From assembly GCA_037178675.1 (NCBI GenBank), contig JAYMGJ010000203.1:31424-95423 (forward strand): a DNA stretch of 64,000 bases, given 5' to 3'. Numbering within the stretch: the first letter of the stretch is position 1; each line of letters starts with the position of its first letter. This document shows, piece after piece, positions 1 to 9,737 of the stretch. The translations under genes and the position numbers were made by a program. The DNA is from Scleroderma bovista. Lineage: Eukaryota; Basidiomycota; Agaricomycetes; Boletales; Sclerodermataceae. Under the pieces are notes generated by a model, which made no database searches, had not been told where the DNA came from, and saw only the letters and a list, made by a program, of their open reading frames with translations.

Positions 1-333
1 GAGTATATGGCAGCTGTCCAAGCAGGCAAGGAAATCAAATGGATGCGCAATCTGATGCATGAGCTTGGTATTCCCCTTCCTGGCGCCTCCTCTCTGCTCA
101 TTGACAACCAATCTGCGATTTCTGTGGCTAAGAACCCAGAACACCATGGCAGGATGAAGCAGCTGGACCTTTGCTACTACTGGCTTCGAGATGCGGTCCA
201 GGAACAGGCTATCACACCTTCATTCGTCCCTACCACTCAACAGGCTGCTGATCTGCTCACCAAACCATTGACTACACCCAAGGTGAGGGAGTTTTGTCAG
301 ATGCTGGGACTTGGTGGATCTGGGGGGAGTTAG
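1..333 (+). pseudogene. Ty1/copia pol, C-terminal RNase H end (cut by window edge)
   Basis: The reading frame is open from base 1 to the TAG at 331-333. It encodes the last part of a copia-type RNase H: the E-Y-M stretch, an acidic D-N-Q site, a K-Q-L-D-L segment equivalent to the K-H-I-D-I of other copia elements, and the closing P-T-x-Q-Q-A-A-D-L-L-T-K-P motif. The rest of the element lies left of the window. The protein differs clearly from the RNase H of the two other copia elements here (1907-3982 and 10719-11574), so it is a third family. It is followed by a polypurine tract and a likely LTR start. Whether the element was intact cannot be judged from this piece. Confidence 0.85.
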
Positions 334-355
334 TGATTTGCAGAAATGCACAATC

Positions 356-642
356 AGGGGGAAGTGTTGATATTGAGTGTTTGTGCACTCTTGTGGTGTT
401 GTGTGGCGCATTTGCAGTGATTACTTGAGGTGTTTCCTTTCCAGGTTGATCAGGTGATTTGTGGCTTTTGTGTTACACTGTTTTTCCTTGTTTGCTTTGT
501 TTGTGTAGTTGAAATTTTCGTGCCCAGAGTCCTTTCTCTTCAGTCTCTGACACTGGGCACAAGGTCTGTAATCTGTAGCTCTCCTCATAATTTAGTCTCT
601 GACACTGGGCACAAGAGTGCTATTTTGTGGATTATTTGAACA
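356..642 (+). repeat. Polypurine tract and putative 3' LTR of the first copia fragment
   Basis: A short purine run (AGGGGGAAG, 356-364) is followed directly by TGTTGATATTG, as expected for PPT plus LTR start. The right end is a guess: a terminal ...AACA at about 642 would give an LTR of about 278 bp, just before the integrase piece of another copia element begins. No second copy is present to prove the boundaries. The stretch contains a 22-bp direct repeat (542-563 and 594-615), described separately. Confidence 0.4.
542..615 (+). repeat. 22-bp direct repeat, two copies
   Basis: The 22-bp unit starting AGTCTCTGACACTGGGCAC occurs at 542-563 and again at 594-615 with no mismatch, separated by 30 bp. 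It lies inside the putative LTR region of the first copia fragment. It may be a duplicated enhancer-like block of that LTR, which is inference. Confidence 0.8.
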
Positions 643-645
643 AGT

Positions 646-1421
646 ATGGGGCCTCTTCACTATGTCCGTGTACTTTTGCAGTTCATAGATGAAAAGGTAC
701 AAGTCATTAGTTCAAAGAAAGATGAGTATCTTCTTTGGCATCATCGTATGGGACATCCCTCGAAGAATGCCGTTAAACATTTGCATAGTGCAACTAGGAA
801 TTTTAAAGCTATTACTATTCCTACCGACCTAACTCCTTGTTCTGGGTGCGCTACTGGGAAGATGACTGAGAAACCTTTCGCCATCTCATATTCCCGTGCG
901 ACGAAACCCTTGGAACTTGTCCATTCGGATCTTTGCGAGTTTCCCACTCTGTCTTATTATCGTTGCCGCTATGTTGCGACTTTTGTTGACAATTTCTCTG
1001 CCTTCGCATGCGTTTATCCTATTGCAGCGAAGTCCGACACCTTCCGCGTCTTTCAGGAGTTCAAAGCCTGGGCTGAGAATTCGCTCGGTGCACGACTCCT
1101 TCGATTGCGTTCAGATCGTGGGGGAGAATTTAGGACGAATGAGTTTTCTGCATTCATGCGCCAGTCAGGCATTGAGCAGCAGTTTTCTTTGCCTGATACT
1201 CCTCAGCAGAATGGTCGTGCAGAACACTTTAATAGGACTATGGTGGAGAAGGAGGAAGCGATGAGACACTCTGCTTGTCTTCCACCGAATCTATGGCAGT
1301 TTGCACTAGAGACTTCTGTGCATGTCTATAACTGCCAACCCTTTCGCAGATCAAATTGGAGAACCCCTGTGGAGTTATGGAACGGCAAAGTACCAGATTT
1401 ATCCTATTGCCTGGCTTATGT
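646..1421 (+). pseudogene. Copia element A, integrase fragment (left part)
   Basis: This is the integrase region of a Ty1/copia polyprotein on the plus strand. The HHCC zinc region is visible (H-H-R-M-G-H followed by C-S-G-C), then the catalytic-core landmarks H-S-D-L, V-D-N-F, S-D-R-G-G-E-F and P-Q-Q-N-G-R-A-E. The coding sequence has no gag or protease in front of it, so the 5' part of the element is missing. Near its right end the conserved stretch expected between S-Y and C-L-A-Y has lost about five residues (compare 4440-4500 on the minus strand), and the frame is cut at 1422 by the LTR of element B. It continues, after a gap in the protein, at 9738. It is a dead remnant. Confidence 0.85.
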
Positions 1422-1896
1422 TGTAGCAACAAAACTGGGGCAACAGCAACGGGGTAGCGCAAGCGTACCTTTAGTAGCAAGTAGCTGGTTCTTGAAGTTG
1501 AGTTGTTTGAAGTAGCGGAGAAAGGGAGTAATGAGAGAACAGTTGAACTGTATTGAACTAATTGAACTAAAGAACTACAGGGAATCCTACAGGGTATATA
1601 TACCTGTGGTACATGGTCTGTGCGTAGATAAGTATTATTCTAGCCTATTTCACCATATTCCCATATGTAGTAGGTGCAGTTTCCATAATCGTAGTTATCT
1701 GGAAACGTGCCTGTAACGTGCATCAGCATGTGTTATACACGTGCCTTGCATGTGATAGTTCCGGCTATCTTGTGGAGCCAGTCATGTGATCTACCGGTAA
1801 TCCGGTTGATACTACTCCGAATCACATGTAACTGTGATCTCTGGAAATCTCCAAGATTAGATTAAGATAAGATATAATCATACTTTCTTGTCGACA
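1422..1896 (-). repeat. LTR of element B (3' LTR, 475 bp)
   Basis: On the plus strand it begins TGTAGCAACA and ends CTTGTCGACA, so on the element strand it runs TGTCGACAAG...TGTTGCTACA, with TG/CA ends. It matches 9279-9737 almost base for base. Differences include two 9-bp stretches present only here and single-base changes. A TATATATA box lies at 1595-1602. Together with the PPT next to it this fixes it as the 3' LTR. Confidence 0.93.
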
Positions 1897-1907
1897 CTCC
1901 TCCTCGC
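1897..1907 (-). other. Polypurine tract of element B
   Basis: On the minus strand the sequence GCGAGGAGGAG immediately precedes the 3' LTR start (TGTCGAC). This is the expected position and composition for the plus-strand primer of an LTR retrotransposon. It overlaps the end of the pol frame. Confidence 0.75.
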
Positions 1908-4900
1908 TAAGACTTGAACTCTAGAAGGTTTAGTCGCGAGCGATTGTCTTGGAATTTCTGCCATGTCAGATTCTTCGTCATCATATCAGCTTTCTGCTGA
2001 TCAGTGGGAACATAGTCAAGCAGGAAAGTATTCTTCTCAACGCATTCGCGGAGGAAATAATACTTGATATCGATATGCTTTGACCGTCCTTCCATAACTG
2101 GATTCTGCGCGATATGAATAGCGCCTTTGTTATCTCCGAACATCATGAAGTGTTGGAGAGAGAGATGACACTCTTGGAAGAGGGATTTGATCCATAGAAT
2201 CTGTTGTGCACAGTCGCACATTGACATGTACTCGGCTTCTGTTGATGACAGAGCCACAGTTGGTTGTCGGCGAGATCGCCAACTAACCAAGTCATTGCCA
2301 AGAAAGATAGTATAACCGCTTGTTGAACGTCTTGTTTCACTATCACCTGCCCAGTCAGAGTCAGAATAGCAATCCAATGATGAAGCTCCTCCTGTAAAAT
2401 GAAGTGCAAGATTTGGAGTTGAACCCAAATACTTCACTATGTGAAGTGCCTTCGAGAGGTGTTCTTCAGTAGGATTTGCCATGAACTGTGACATTTTGAT
2501 TACAGCAAAAGCAATGTCCGGACGTGTGCCAAGCATAACAAATAGGAGTGATCCTATAACGGATTGATACCGTTGTCTTGTTGTTGGACTTGCATTGTAA
2601 TCCTTTGGTGCTGTAGATGGTTGATACCCAGCAGGTAAAGGTGTGCGGACATGTTTGACATTCTCCATTTGAAAGCGTTTAAGTACTTTCAGTACGTAAG
2701 GGTGTTGGTGTAGAACCATTGAACGTTTGACGCGATTACGAGTGATTTGGAATCCAAGGTATTCTTGTACTGGACCCATGTCACGAGCTTCCCATACGTT
2801 TAGGAATGCGGTTTTCTTCTTCTTGAGAAGGTTGGCAGAGTTTGACATAAGAAGTCCATCATTGACGTAGACGATGAACAGCATGATGCCTGATTTATCT
2901 TGGTAGATATATACTCCAGGATCTGCTTTGGAACGTTTGAAGTTGAGCTTTAGGAGCGATTTGTGTAGCTCTTTGTTCCATGCTAGTGCGGCTTGCTTCA
3001 GGCCATAGAGAGCGCGCAATAGACGATAGACCTTGTTACTTGAACCTGGTACTTTGAAACCTTCGGGTTGCTCCATGTAGATTTCTTCATCGAGTCGCCC
3101 ATATAAGAAGGCAGTCTTGACATCAAGACTTTCAATTTCCCAGTCGTTTCGACACGCATAAGCCAAGAGCAGTCGTACTGTCTCAAAGCGTGTGACCGGT
3201 GAGAAGGTTTCATCGTAGTCTTCACCATAGATTTGTGAAAAGCCTTTCGCAACCAAGCGGGCTTTAAATCTTCCATCCGATTTCTTTGCGAATACCCAGC
3301 GACATTTGACAGGTTTTCGATCTGGCGGACAATCCACCAAAGTCCATATGTGTCTATCTTCAATAGACTTGATTTCTTCCTTGCATGCCTGTTCCCATTT
3401 CTTCTGTTCATCCAATGGATAGTTGCGAATATCCTTAAAATGATAAGGAATACCCTTGAGCGGCTTTGCTGCCTGCTTCATTATGTAGTTGAGAATGTAG
3501 TGTTGACCTAGTTGAATCATAGTGTCAACATCATTGTTTGGAACTATGACGTCTTCCATTTCATTCTCGTCTTCATCCATTGATGGTAATGGAACAGCGA
3601 CAGGGACCTCTTGAGGTTCTGCAGGTGCAGGAGGATTTGGTCTTGATTCGACCATGGGTTCTGTTTGAGGAATAGTAGGAACTCCTCTTCCTAAGACCGT
3701 TCTAGTCCAATCTCGTTCTCTTGCAATTTCTCGTTCTATATCCACAGGATTTCTTTGACCATAGACATTATCTGGTCTCAGAGGTGGATTACGAATTCGA
3801 GGGGGATTGCGACGGATTGGATTGGGTATATTAGGAATTATGACTTCTGGAATTGGAGTATCTCGGGCTTCTTGATCAAAATAGAAGAACTCTTCTTCTC
3901 TGGGACGTGCTGCCTCTTGAGGGCGTTCCCAAGATTGAGTTCGTCTGTTGAATATATACCCGAGTTCTTCTTCTGGACATCAATTATCAGAACTAGTATG
4001 ACCTCCCTGAGGAACTTGCGAGTTGTTGTCAGCGACTTCCTCTACTGTAGGTTTAGGAGGGCGTTGGGTTGGACCTTGTGGCTTTGTGGTGTCTCCTTTA
4101 GAATTATCACCTCTTGTATGACTCTCATTTGGTTGATATGGGTCAATGGGTGGAAATTCCAGATCGTCGGGTGGAGGTTGGTGATTATTTTCATCGTTGT
4201 TACCTGATGCTTCTTCTTCAGAAGGATGAATTGGTTCAGGTATATCGATTTTCTTTTTCAACTTTTCTTCGGGACAATTTGGGAATAAGTTTTCAATGAA
4301 TGTGGCTGTTGTTGTTTCCACATATATTGATCTGTTGTTCCGCAGGAAGCGGTAACCTTTTGTTCCTGATTCATAACCAAGGAATATCATTTCTTCGGCT
4401 TTCGGAGTAAGTTTGTCTTTTCGCTTGTCCTTTGGAATATGGACATAAGCAAGACATCCGAATACTCGGAGATAAGATATATCAGGTTTTTTGTTGAACA
4501 GAAGTTCAACTGGTGTTTTCCAGCCTATGCGACGCATTGGTGTCCTGTTATAGACATGGACGGCAGTGTCCAGAGCGAAGTTCCATAGATTCTTCGGTAG
4601 ACATGCTGCGTGACGCATGGTTTCTTCTTTCTCGAGTAAGGTCCGATTGAACCTTTCTGCGCGACCATTTTGTTGTGGATGATCCGAAACGGAGAGTTGT
4701 TGTTCTACCCCTTTGGAGGTGAGGAAGGTTTTAAATATGGTTGCCATAAATTCTCCTCCTCGATCGGAACGTACTCGTAGGAGTGAATGACCAGTTTGTT
4801 TCTCAGCCCAGGTTACCCAGGTAGAGAATGCGGTAGCGGTATCTGATTTCAACCGCAAAAGGCAAACTGTGCCATAACCAGAGTAATCATCAATGATCGT

Positions 4901-6892
4901 GAGACAGTACTTGTGTCGATTATACGACAAAACGGGGAACTCGACCAGGTCGCAGTGCACCATTTCAAGTATTTTGTCTGCTCGTTTATCGGAAGATGGA
5001 AAAGACCTTGAGGGCATCTTGCCAATCTGACAATCAGGACAGAGTGGTGTCGTCGTTGGTATGTCCAGTTTCTCAATACCATCGGTAGCGCGAGTAGCAT
5101 GCCGCATAGTTTGAGGGTTTGGATGACCTAGACGACTATGCCATAGATCATAGCTGTTGAATTTATTTGTAACGGTTGCACATTGCACCGTTGAAATGGA
5201 TTTTATGTCCAAATCCACGAGAAGTCCAAGAGCTCCAGTCTGATGTATCGGTTTCCCATAAAACCAATGGAGATTGTTCCTTGGAATTAACCTAGTCCCT
5301 TCCAAGAAGACTTCATTTCGTGAATCGAAGACACGAGTTATCTTCGCATCGGCGTATAGCTTCATTTTAAGTTTCGTGGTAAGCCACTGAAGTGAACAGA
5401 TACGTCTATCTCCAGATGGAGAATAGTAAACGTGTCGAAGATAGATTTGTTTTTGTACATTGCCAACTTTAGCTTTGAAGGCAACTGTACCTATGCCTAA
5501 AAACTGAATTATTTCAGCACCAGCAGTACCCACATTTATAGGTTTTGGAAGATCCTTGTATGTTAGGAAATCATCCATATATGGAGTGGAATGATCGGTT
5601 GCACCGGAATCCATCAACCATAGACCTGTTAAATGTTTATGCTTGGGGCAGTGAGATTTGGTTTTTTGTCCTGAGTGGGGAGATGTTAAGCAAAGACACC
5701 TTTCGTCACTCTCCTTAGAGGTGCACAAGGTATAACAGTCAAAGCTTTCATCATTATATTGGTCACAAACAAAACCGTCATCACGATACTTTATGGTCCC
5801 GTCATCGGGAGTCCGTGGTCGCGTAGCCTGTCTACGTGCATAATCCTCATCATCCCTCTTCTTTCTTGCCAGGTCATTACGCACAGAACGTAATACTGAC
5901 TCTGCAGCAAGTTGGGATGGAGTGAGCACCGACCAGCCTGTCTCAGGAATATTAGAGACGGACCCAGCATCGGAATCATCGTCAGAGTTAAGTTCTGCGA
6001 TCTGTGCGGTTTGTTCTGCAGCGTTTTGACGCTGCTTGCCTTTACCCTTGTAAGGCTGTTTTCCTTTTCCCTTCTTTCCTCCTCCTTTCCCTTTTCCACC
6101 ACCCTGATTCTTCGGCGGGAATGTAGAAGGTCCAGCGGCGGCATTAGGAGTGAACGTCTTTTTGTAGTCATCACGGTGATCCGTGGTATTGTGACGTCCA
6201 GAACACTTCTTGCATCTAGGGCGAGAAGGTCCTGCCTGCGCGTTCTGTTCCTTCTTTATTGTTGGCATTATGGATTTGCCGGACTTCCTGGACCATTCTT
6301 CCATTATTTTCGGAAGAACCGCATCAAAGGTGAGGCGTTGAACGCCCGCAGCAATTTGTGCGGCATTTGGGTTGACCAATAAGGTGGCCAGGAGTGTGGA
6401 AGCGAAGCCTTGCCACTCATTCAGTAAGGCGCCAAGAAGAAGCATGGCTTGAGCGGAGTCGGGGAGAGTGAGGCCATTAGAGGCCAAGTAGCCAATCGTG
6501 GACTGCATTTGATGTACAGCCGGAGTGGGATCCTGATTCCCTGGAATTATCATCCGCGTGAGACGCTTGAACTCAACAAAGACACCGGCAGCGCCAGGAG
6601 TCCCATAAGAAGTGTTGAGCGCAGCCCAAACCGTGTGAGGTTGGTTCTCATTCATCAGATTCTGTCTGATGAGTGCGGATGTATAGTACGTGATCGTACC
6701 AAGGGCTTTATCCCGATTGACTTCATCAGTAGCCTGTTGCTCGGCGGTTGCACCAGCTTGTCCAGCAACGACAGCGGGTACTTGATGATGCGCATAGCGC
6801 CAGACTCCCATGACTTGTAAGAGTGACTTCATGGTGGACTTCCATTCCAAGTAATTGGATGCGCCAGTAAGAATGGGTGTGGTTTTCTTCAT
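1907..6892 (-). pseudogene. Copia gag-pol polyprotein of element B (one in-frame TGA)
   Basis: A single frame runs from ATG 6892 to the stop at 1907-1909, broken once by TGA at 3980-3982. Domains in order: gag, with a Cys-rich knuckle reading C-K-K-C-x3-H-x4-H rather than the canonical C-x2-C-x4-H-x4-C, followed by a Gly/Lys-rich tract; aspartic protease with D-S-G-A-T-D-H at 5591-5611; integrase with HHCC zinc region and the core landmarks C-D-L, I-D-D-Y, S-D-R-G-G-E-F and N-G-R-A-E; a Pro/acidic linker holding the TGA; reverse transcriptase; RNase H ending P-T-D-Q-Q-K-A-D-M-M-T-K. The usual RT active-site YVDD reads YVND (2858-2869). The frame before and after the TGA is the same, so one C-to-T change (CGA to TGA) would explain it. 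Stop-codon readthrough is a weaker alternative. Confidence 0.92.
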
Positions 6893-6929
6893 GTCACCAG
6901 TGTTTCCGGACGTAATGATTCTGATATAT

Positions 6930-9208
6930 TCAAAAATCAAAAAGATTTAGTAAAATCAGTTCCGGTACAGCGGTAACAGAAACAGGTGGAAGAAAGACAA
7001 GATCTTCTTCTGAAGACGAAGAAGATTCGGATTGTGTATCCTCTTCTGTTGAAGATGAGGAATCTGAGGAGTCCGTAGGTATCGTAAACGTCGTATACGA
7101 CCAATGCCTAGGTAAAATGTCAAAGAAAACATCCAAATCATAATCAGGACAATACTGATAATTGGAGACAACCTTGTTGCCATCCAAAGACCAATATTCG
7201 AAGGTAAGCATAGACCGTGGAATAATTTCGTAAGGGGTAAAAAGAACAACCGGAGCCTTATCGTACAAGATGTAAGCGGAGATGGACTTAAGAAGTCCGT
7301 TATCAGATTTCCATAATGGTCTTCCCTTTCCGGAATAAGGAATAGGGTGCCAGTAGGGACTTGGGAAGCACCTAATCAAGGGCTCCTCCAGGAATCCCGG
7401 AATCTGATCGTTCCGCATCATCGTTGAGAGCTTCATCACCTTCTCGTCCAGCCTCGTGCCTTTCGAGCAGGAGTGCGATATCGTCGCATCGATCCTGGCT
7501 AGACGGCCAGTGTGGCTGGAGTCCATGGAACGAAAACGCTCCATTTTGGTAGTCTGCCATATCGAGACGGATGAGAGTGGTGTGAGCCCCCCAGAGATCC
7601 CAACTTTCCTCAAAGAGGAGACCGGGTCGCTCCATGCACGCGGGTATCGAGAACTGTGCTCCCCACGGTCTCTGCTTCCAGACGTATCTGAAGTTGACTT
7701 CGAGCCAATCGTGCCAGTCCCGAAGAGATGGGATAGCTCCGGAAAATCGCTGCTCAGAGTAGAGAGGATGCCGCCAATGACTGGCTGGCTGGTAGATCTC
7801 TGGGCAGGGATCGATCCAGAAGGCTGGGACGGTCGCGAGAGCAGGATCTTCATAGTGGAGCGACTGATAGTCTACTCCCATGAAGTTAGCTCGGGCGTGA
7901 GGCGTCGAATAAGCGTGAAGCTTAGCAGAGGGGAGATAATAAGATCCGTGGAAGGCCCAATGGACCCGCGGATTCTCTGGGTATACGATGGCTAGCTCCT
8001 CGCCAACCATACCTCTGACTTGACCCTGTTCTGGTTCAGGGTGCGGGTTAGCTATCAGAGGAAAAGGGGTGTCATCAAGTCGTCTCCGGTAAGCCGGAAT
8101 GACTCCCTGCATCACCTGACCGCCAAACTCCTCGGAAGGGTGGCTTTCTAGATGAGCGGCACGACCTACACCAGGCCTAAGCTCGACATAGAATTCCTCT
8201 GATACTCCCTGCACATATTGAGTCCAGATCCCTCCGGTAGAGGGTGGACCGTTATCTTCCAGATCGGGTTGTATGTCAGCGGCAACTTCTCCCTCAGCGA
8301 TCACATCGGCGCGTCGTCGCCATCGCTCTTGAAGAGCTCTACGGCGATCAGCTCCATAGGAAGGAGGTGGAGTGGGGCCTCGTCGCGGTTGTACCACTCG
8401 ACAATTACCAATCCTAACAATCCTTCTTCCCCGTTCTCCTCTTCCTCTTTCCTGCATCCGGAGCTCACTTTCGCTCCTTGCCAGAGGCGCGGGAACGTAA
8501 ATCGGCGAGCTGTCTCGAGATGAGTTCCGCCTGGAGATCGGCCTGGGCCTGCTCCCTTGCGAATTCCTCGAGTCGGAGTCTGATGTCTGTTCGAAGGTAA
8601 TTGGCATCTGAAACGTTATCAATGAATATCTCTTCATCATACGGAAGAGACTCGATGATAACAGATTGCCAATGTCTGAACAAGATGCGGAACTGGTAGG
8701 GTAATGCCCACCGAGGATCAGGAACAGTGATGTGACTATCAATGTATCCGTAAAAACGGTCATGGCTGATGAGAGAAAGCTGTTCCTCCCTACTAAGAGG
8801 CAAAGGCCTCCTAATATGTCCCATATTTCCACTAAGCGAATCACCGCTGTGGTGTTCCCTTGGTTGATACAAGCGGTAATTCCGCATAGCCTCTCTCCAA
8901 TAGAAGTCCACTGTTTGGTGAACACTAGGAGGTGCTGTAGTATCAATGACGACGATTTCATCATCGTCTTCAAAAGGGTTGTGAACGGGAGGTAATGGTA
9001 ACTCCACGTTGACAATGGGAGGAGGAGCAGGACGTGGCTGCGAGGTAACCAAGAGACGAACTGCATAGCACACAAAGAGTGCGGCAATGTAGTTGTATCT
9101 CCAGCGTTCAAACCAAAACACAAACGAAGAATATATCGTAAGAGATATCACGGCAAAAACAAATGGTAACTCGTGAAGAACTTCAGCTACGAGCTGTCTA
9201 AGGTTCAT
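6930..9208 (-). pseudogene. Extra sense-strand ORF between 5' LTR and gag of element B
   Basis: Between the primer-binding site and gag lie three long open stretches on the element's sense strand in successive frames: 9208 to 8465, a second one ending at 7372, and a third ending at 6930. They join if the reading frame slips by +1 near 8470 and again near 7375-7400, which would give about 758 codons. The first part begins with a strongly hydrophobic N terminus (two predicted membrane segments at about residues 12-32 and 38-56), then a Pro-rich and acidic stretch. The middle is Ser/Arg-rich, then Trp/Tyr/Pro-rich. The end has a Ser/Glu-rich tail. No retroviral or copia domain is recognised. Copia elements normally have only a short leader here. 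Either host sequence was captured, or this is an accessory gene that has since picked up frameshifts. Splicing between the parts could not be demonstrated. Confidence 0.6.
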
Positions 9209-9264
9209 AGCAGGAGACAGTGACGAAGACAGTACTGCCGTATGCTTCCTGGTATGGCCTTAAA

Positions 9265-9278
9265 CAGGGCTCATAACC
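9265..9278 (-). other. Primer-binding site of element B (half tRNA-iMet type)
   Basis: Directly inside the 5' LTR the minus strand reads GGTTATGAGCCCTG. Its complement CAGGGCTCATAACC is the conserved anticodon stem-loop of eukaryotic initiator tRNA-Met, with the CAT anticodon inside. Elements such as Drosophila copia and yeast Ty5 prime from a cleaved iMet tRNA in this way rather than from its 3' end. Confidence 0.8.
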
Positions 9279-9737
9279 TGTAGCAACAAAACTGGGGCAA
9301 CAGCAACGGGGTAGCGCAAGCGTACCTTTAGTAGCAAGTAGCTGGTTCTTGAAGTTGAGTTGTTTGAAGTAGCGAGTAATGAGAGAACAGTTTGAACTGT
9401 ATTGAACTAAAGAACTACAGGGAATCCTACAGGGTATATATACCTGTGGTACATGGTCTGTGCGTAGATAAGTATTATTCTAGCCTATTTCACCATATTC
9501 CCTTATGTAGTAGGTGTAGTTTCCATAAGCGTAGTTATCTGGAAACGTGCCTTGTAACGTGCATCAGCATGTGTTATACACATGCCTTGCATGTGATAGT
9601 TCCGGCTATCTTGTGGAGCCGGTCATGTGATCTACCGGTAATCCGGTTGACACTACTCCGAATCACATGTAACTGTGATCTCTGGAAATCTCCAAGATTA
9701 GATTAAGATAAGATATAATCATACTTTCTTGTCGACA
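9279..9737 (-). repeat. LTR of element B (5' LTR, 459 bp)
   Basis: This is the same sequence as 1422-1896, lacking two 9-bp stretches and carrying two extra single T bases. It begins TGTAGCAACA and ends CTTGTCGACA on the plus strand. A TATATATA box lies at 9435-9442, so this copy would drive minus-strand transcription of element B. The abutting iMet primer site identifies it as the 5' LTR. Confidence 0.93.

Larger units (their letters stand above)
1422..9737 (-). mobile_element. Complete Ty1/copia LTR retrotransposon, element B, nested in element A
   Basis: Two near-identical terminal repeats (1422-1896 and 9279-9737) in the same orientation flank 7.4 kb of internal sequence read on the minus strand. 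Order in the element's own direction: 5' LTR (9279-9737), primer-binding site (9265-9278), an extra coding block (9208-6930), gag-protease-integrase-RT-RNase H (6892-1907), polypurine tract (1907-1897), 3' LTR. The LTRs differ by about six substitutions and four indels by eye, so the insertion is fairly recent. Each LTR starts TG and ends CA. No 5-bp target duplication is visible: the left flank reads TATGT and the right flank CTGAT. Element B separates the two parts of element A. The in-frame TGA and altered RT motif suggest this copy cannot move on its own. Confidence 0.93.

Noticed and set aside
542..615. CRISPR-like short repeats
   Set aside because: Only two copies with one spacer in a eukaryotic LTR context; no array and no cas genes.
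5912..6820. Plus-strand open frames over the gag region
   Set aside because: Shadows of the minus-strand gag-pol of element B; no domain.
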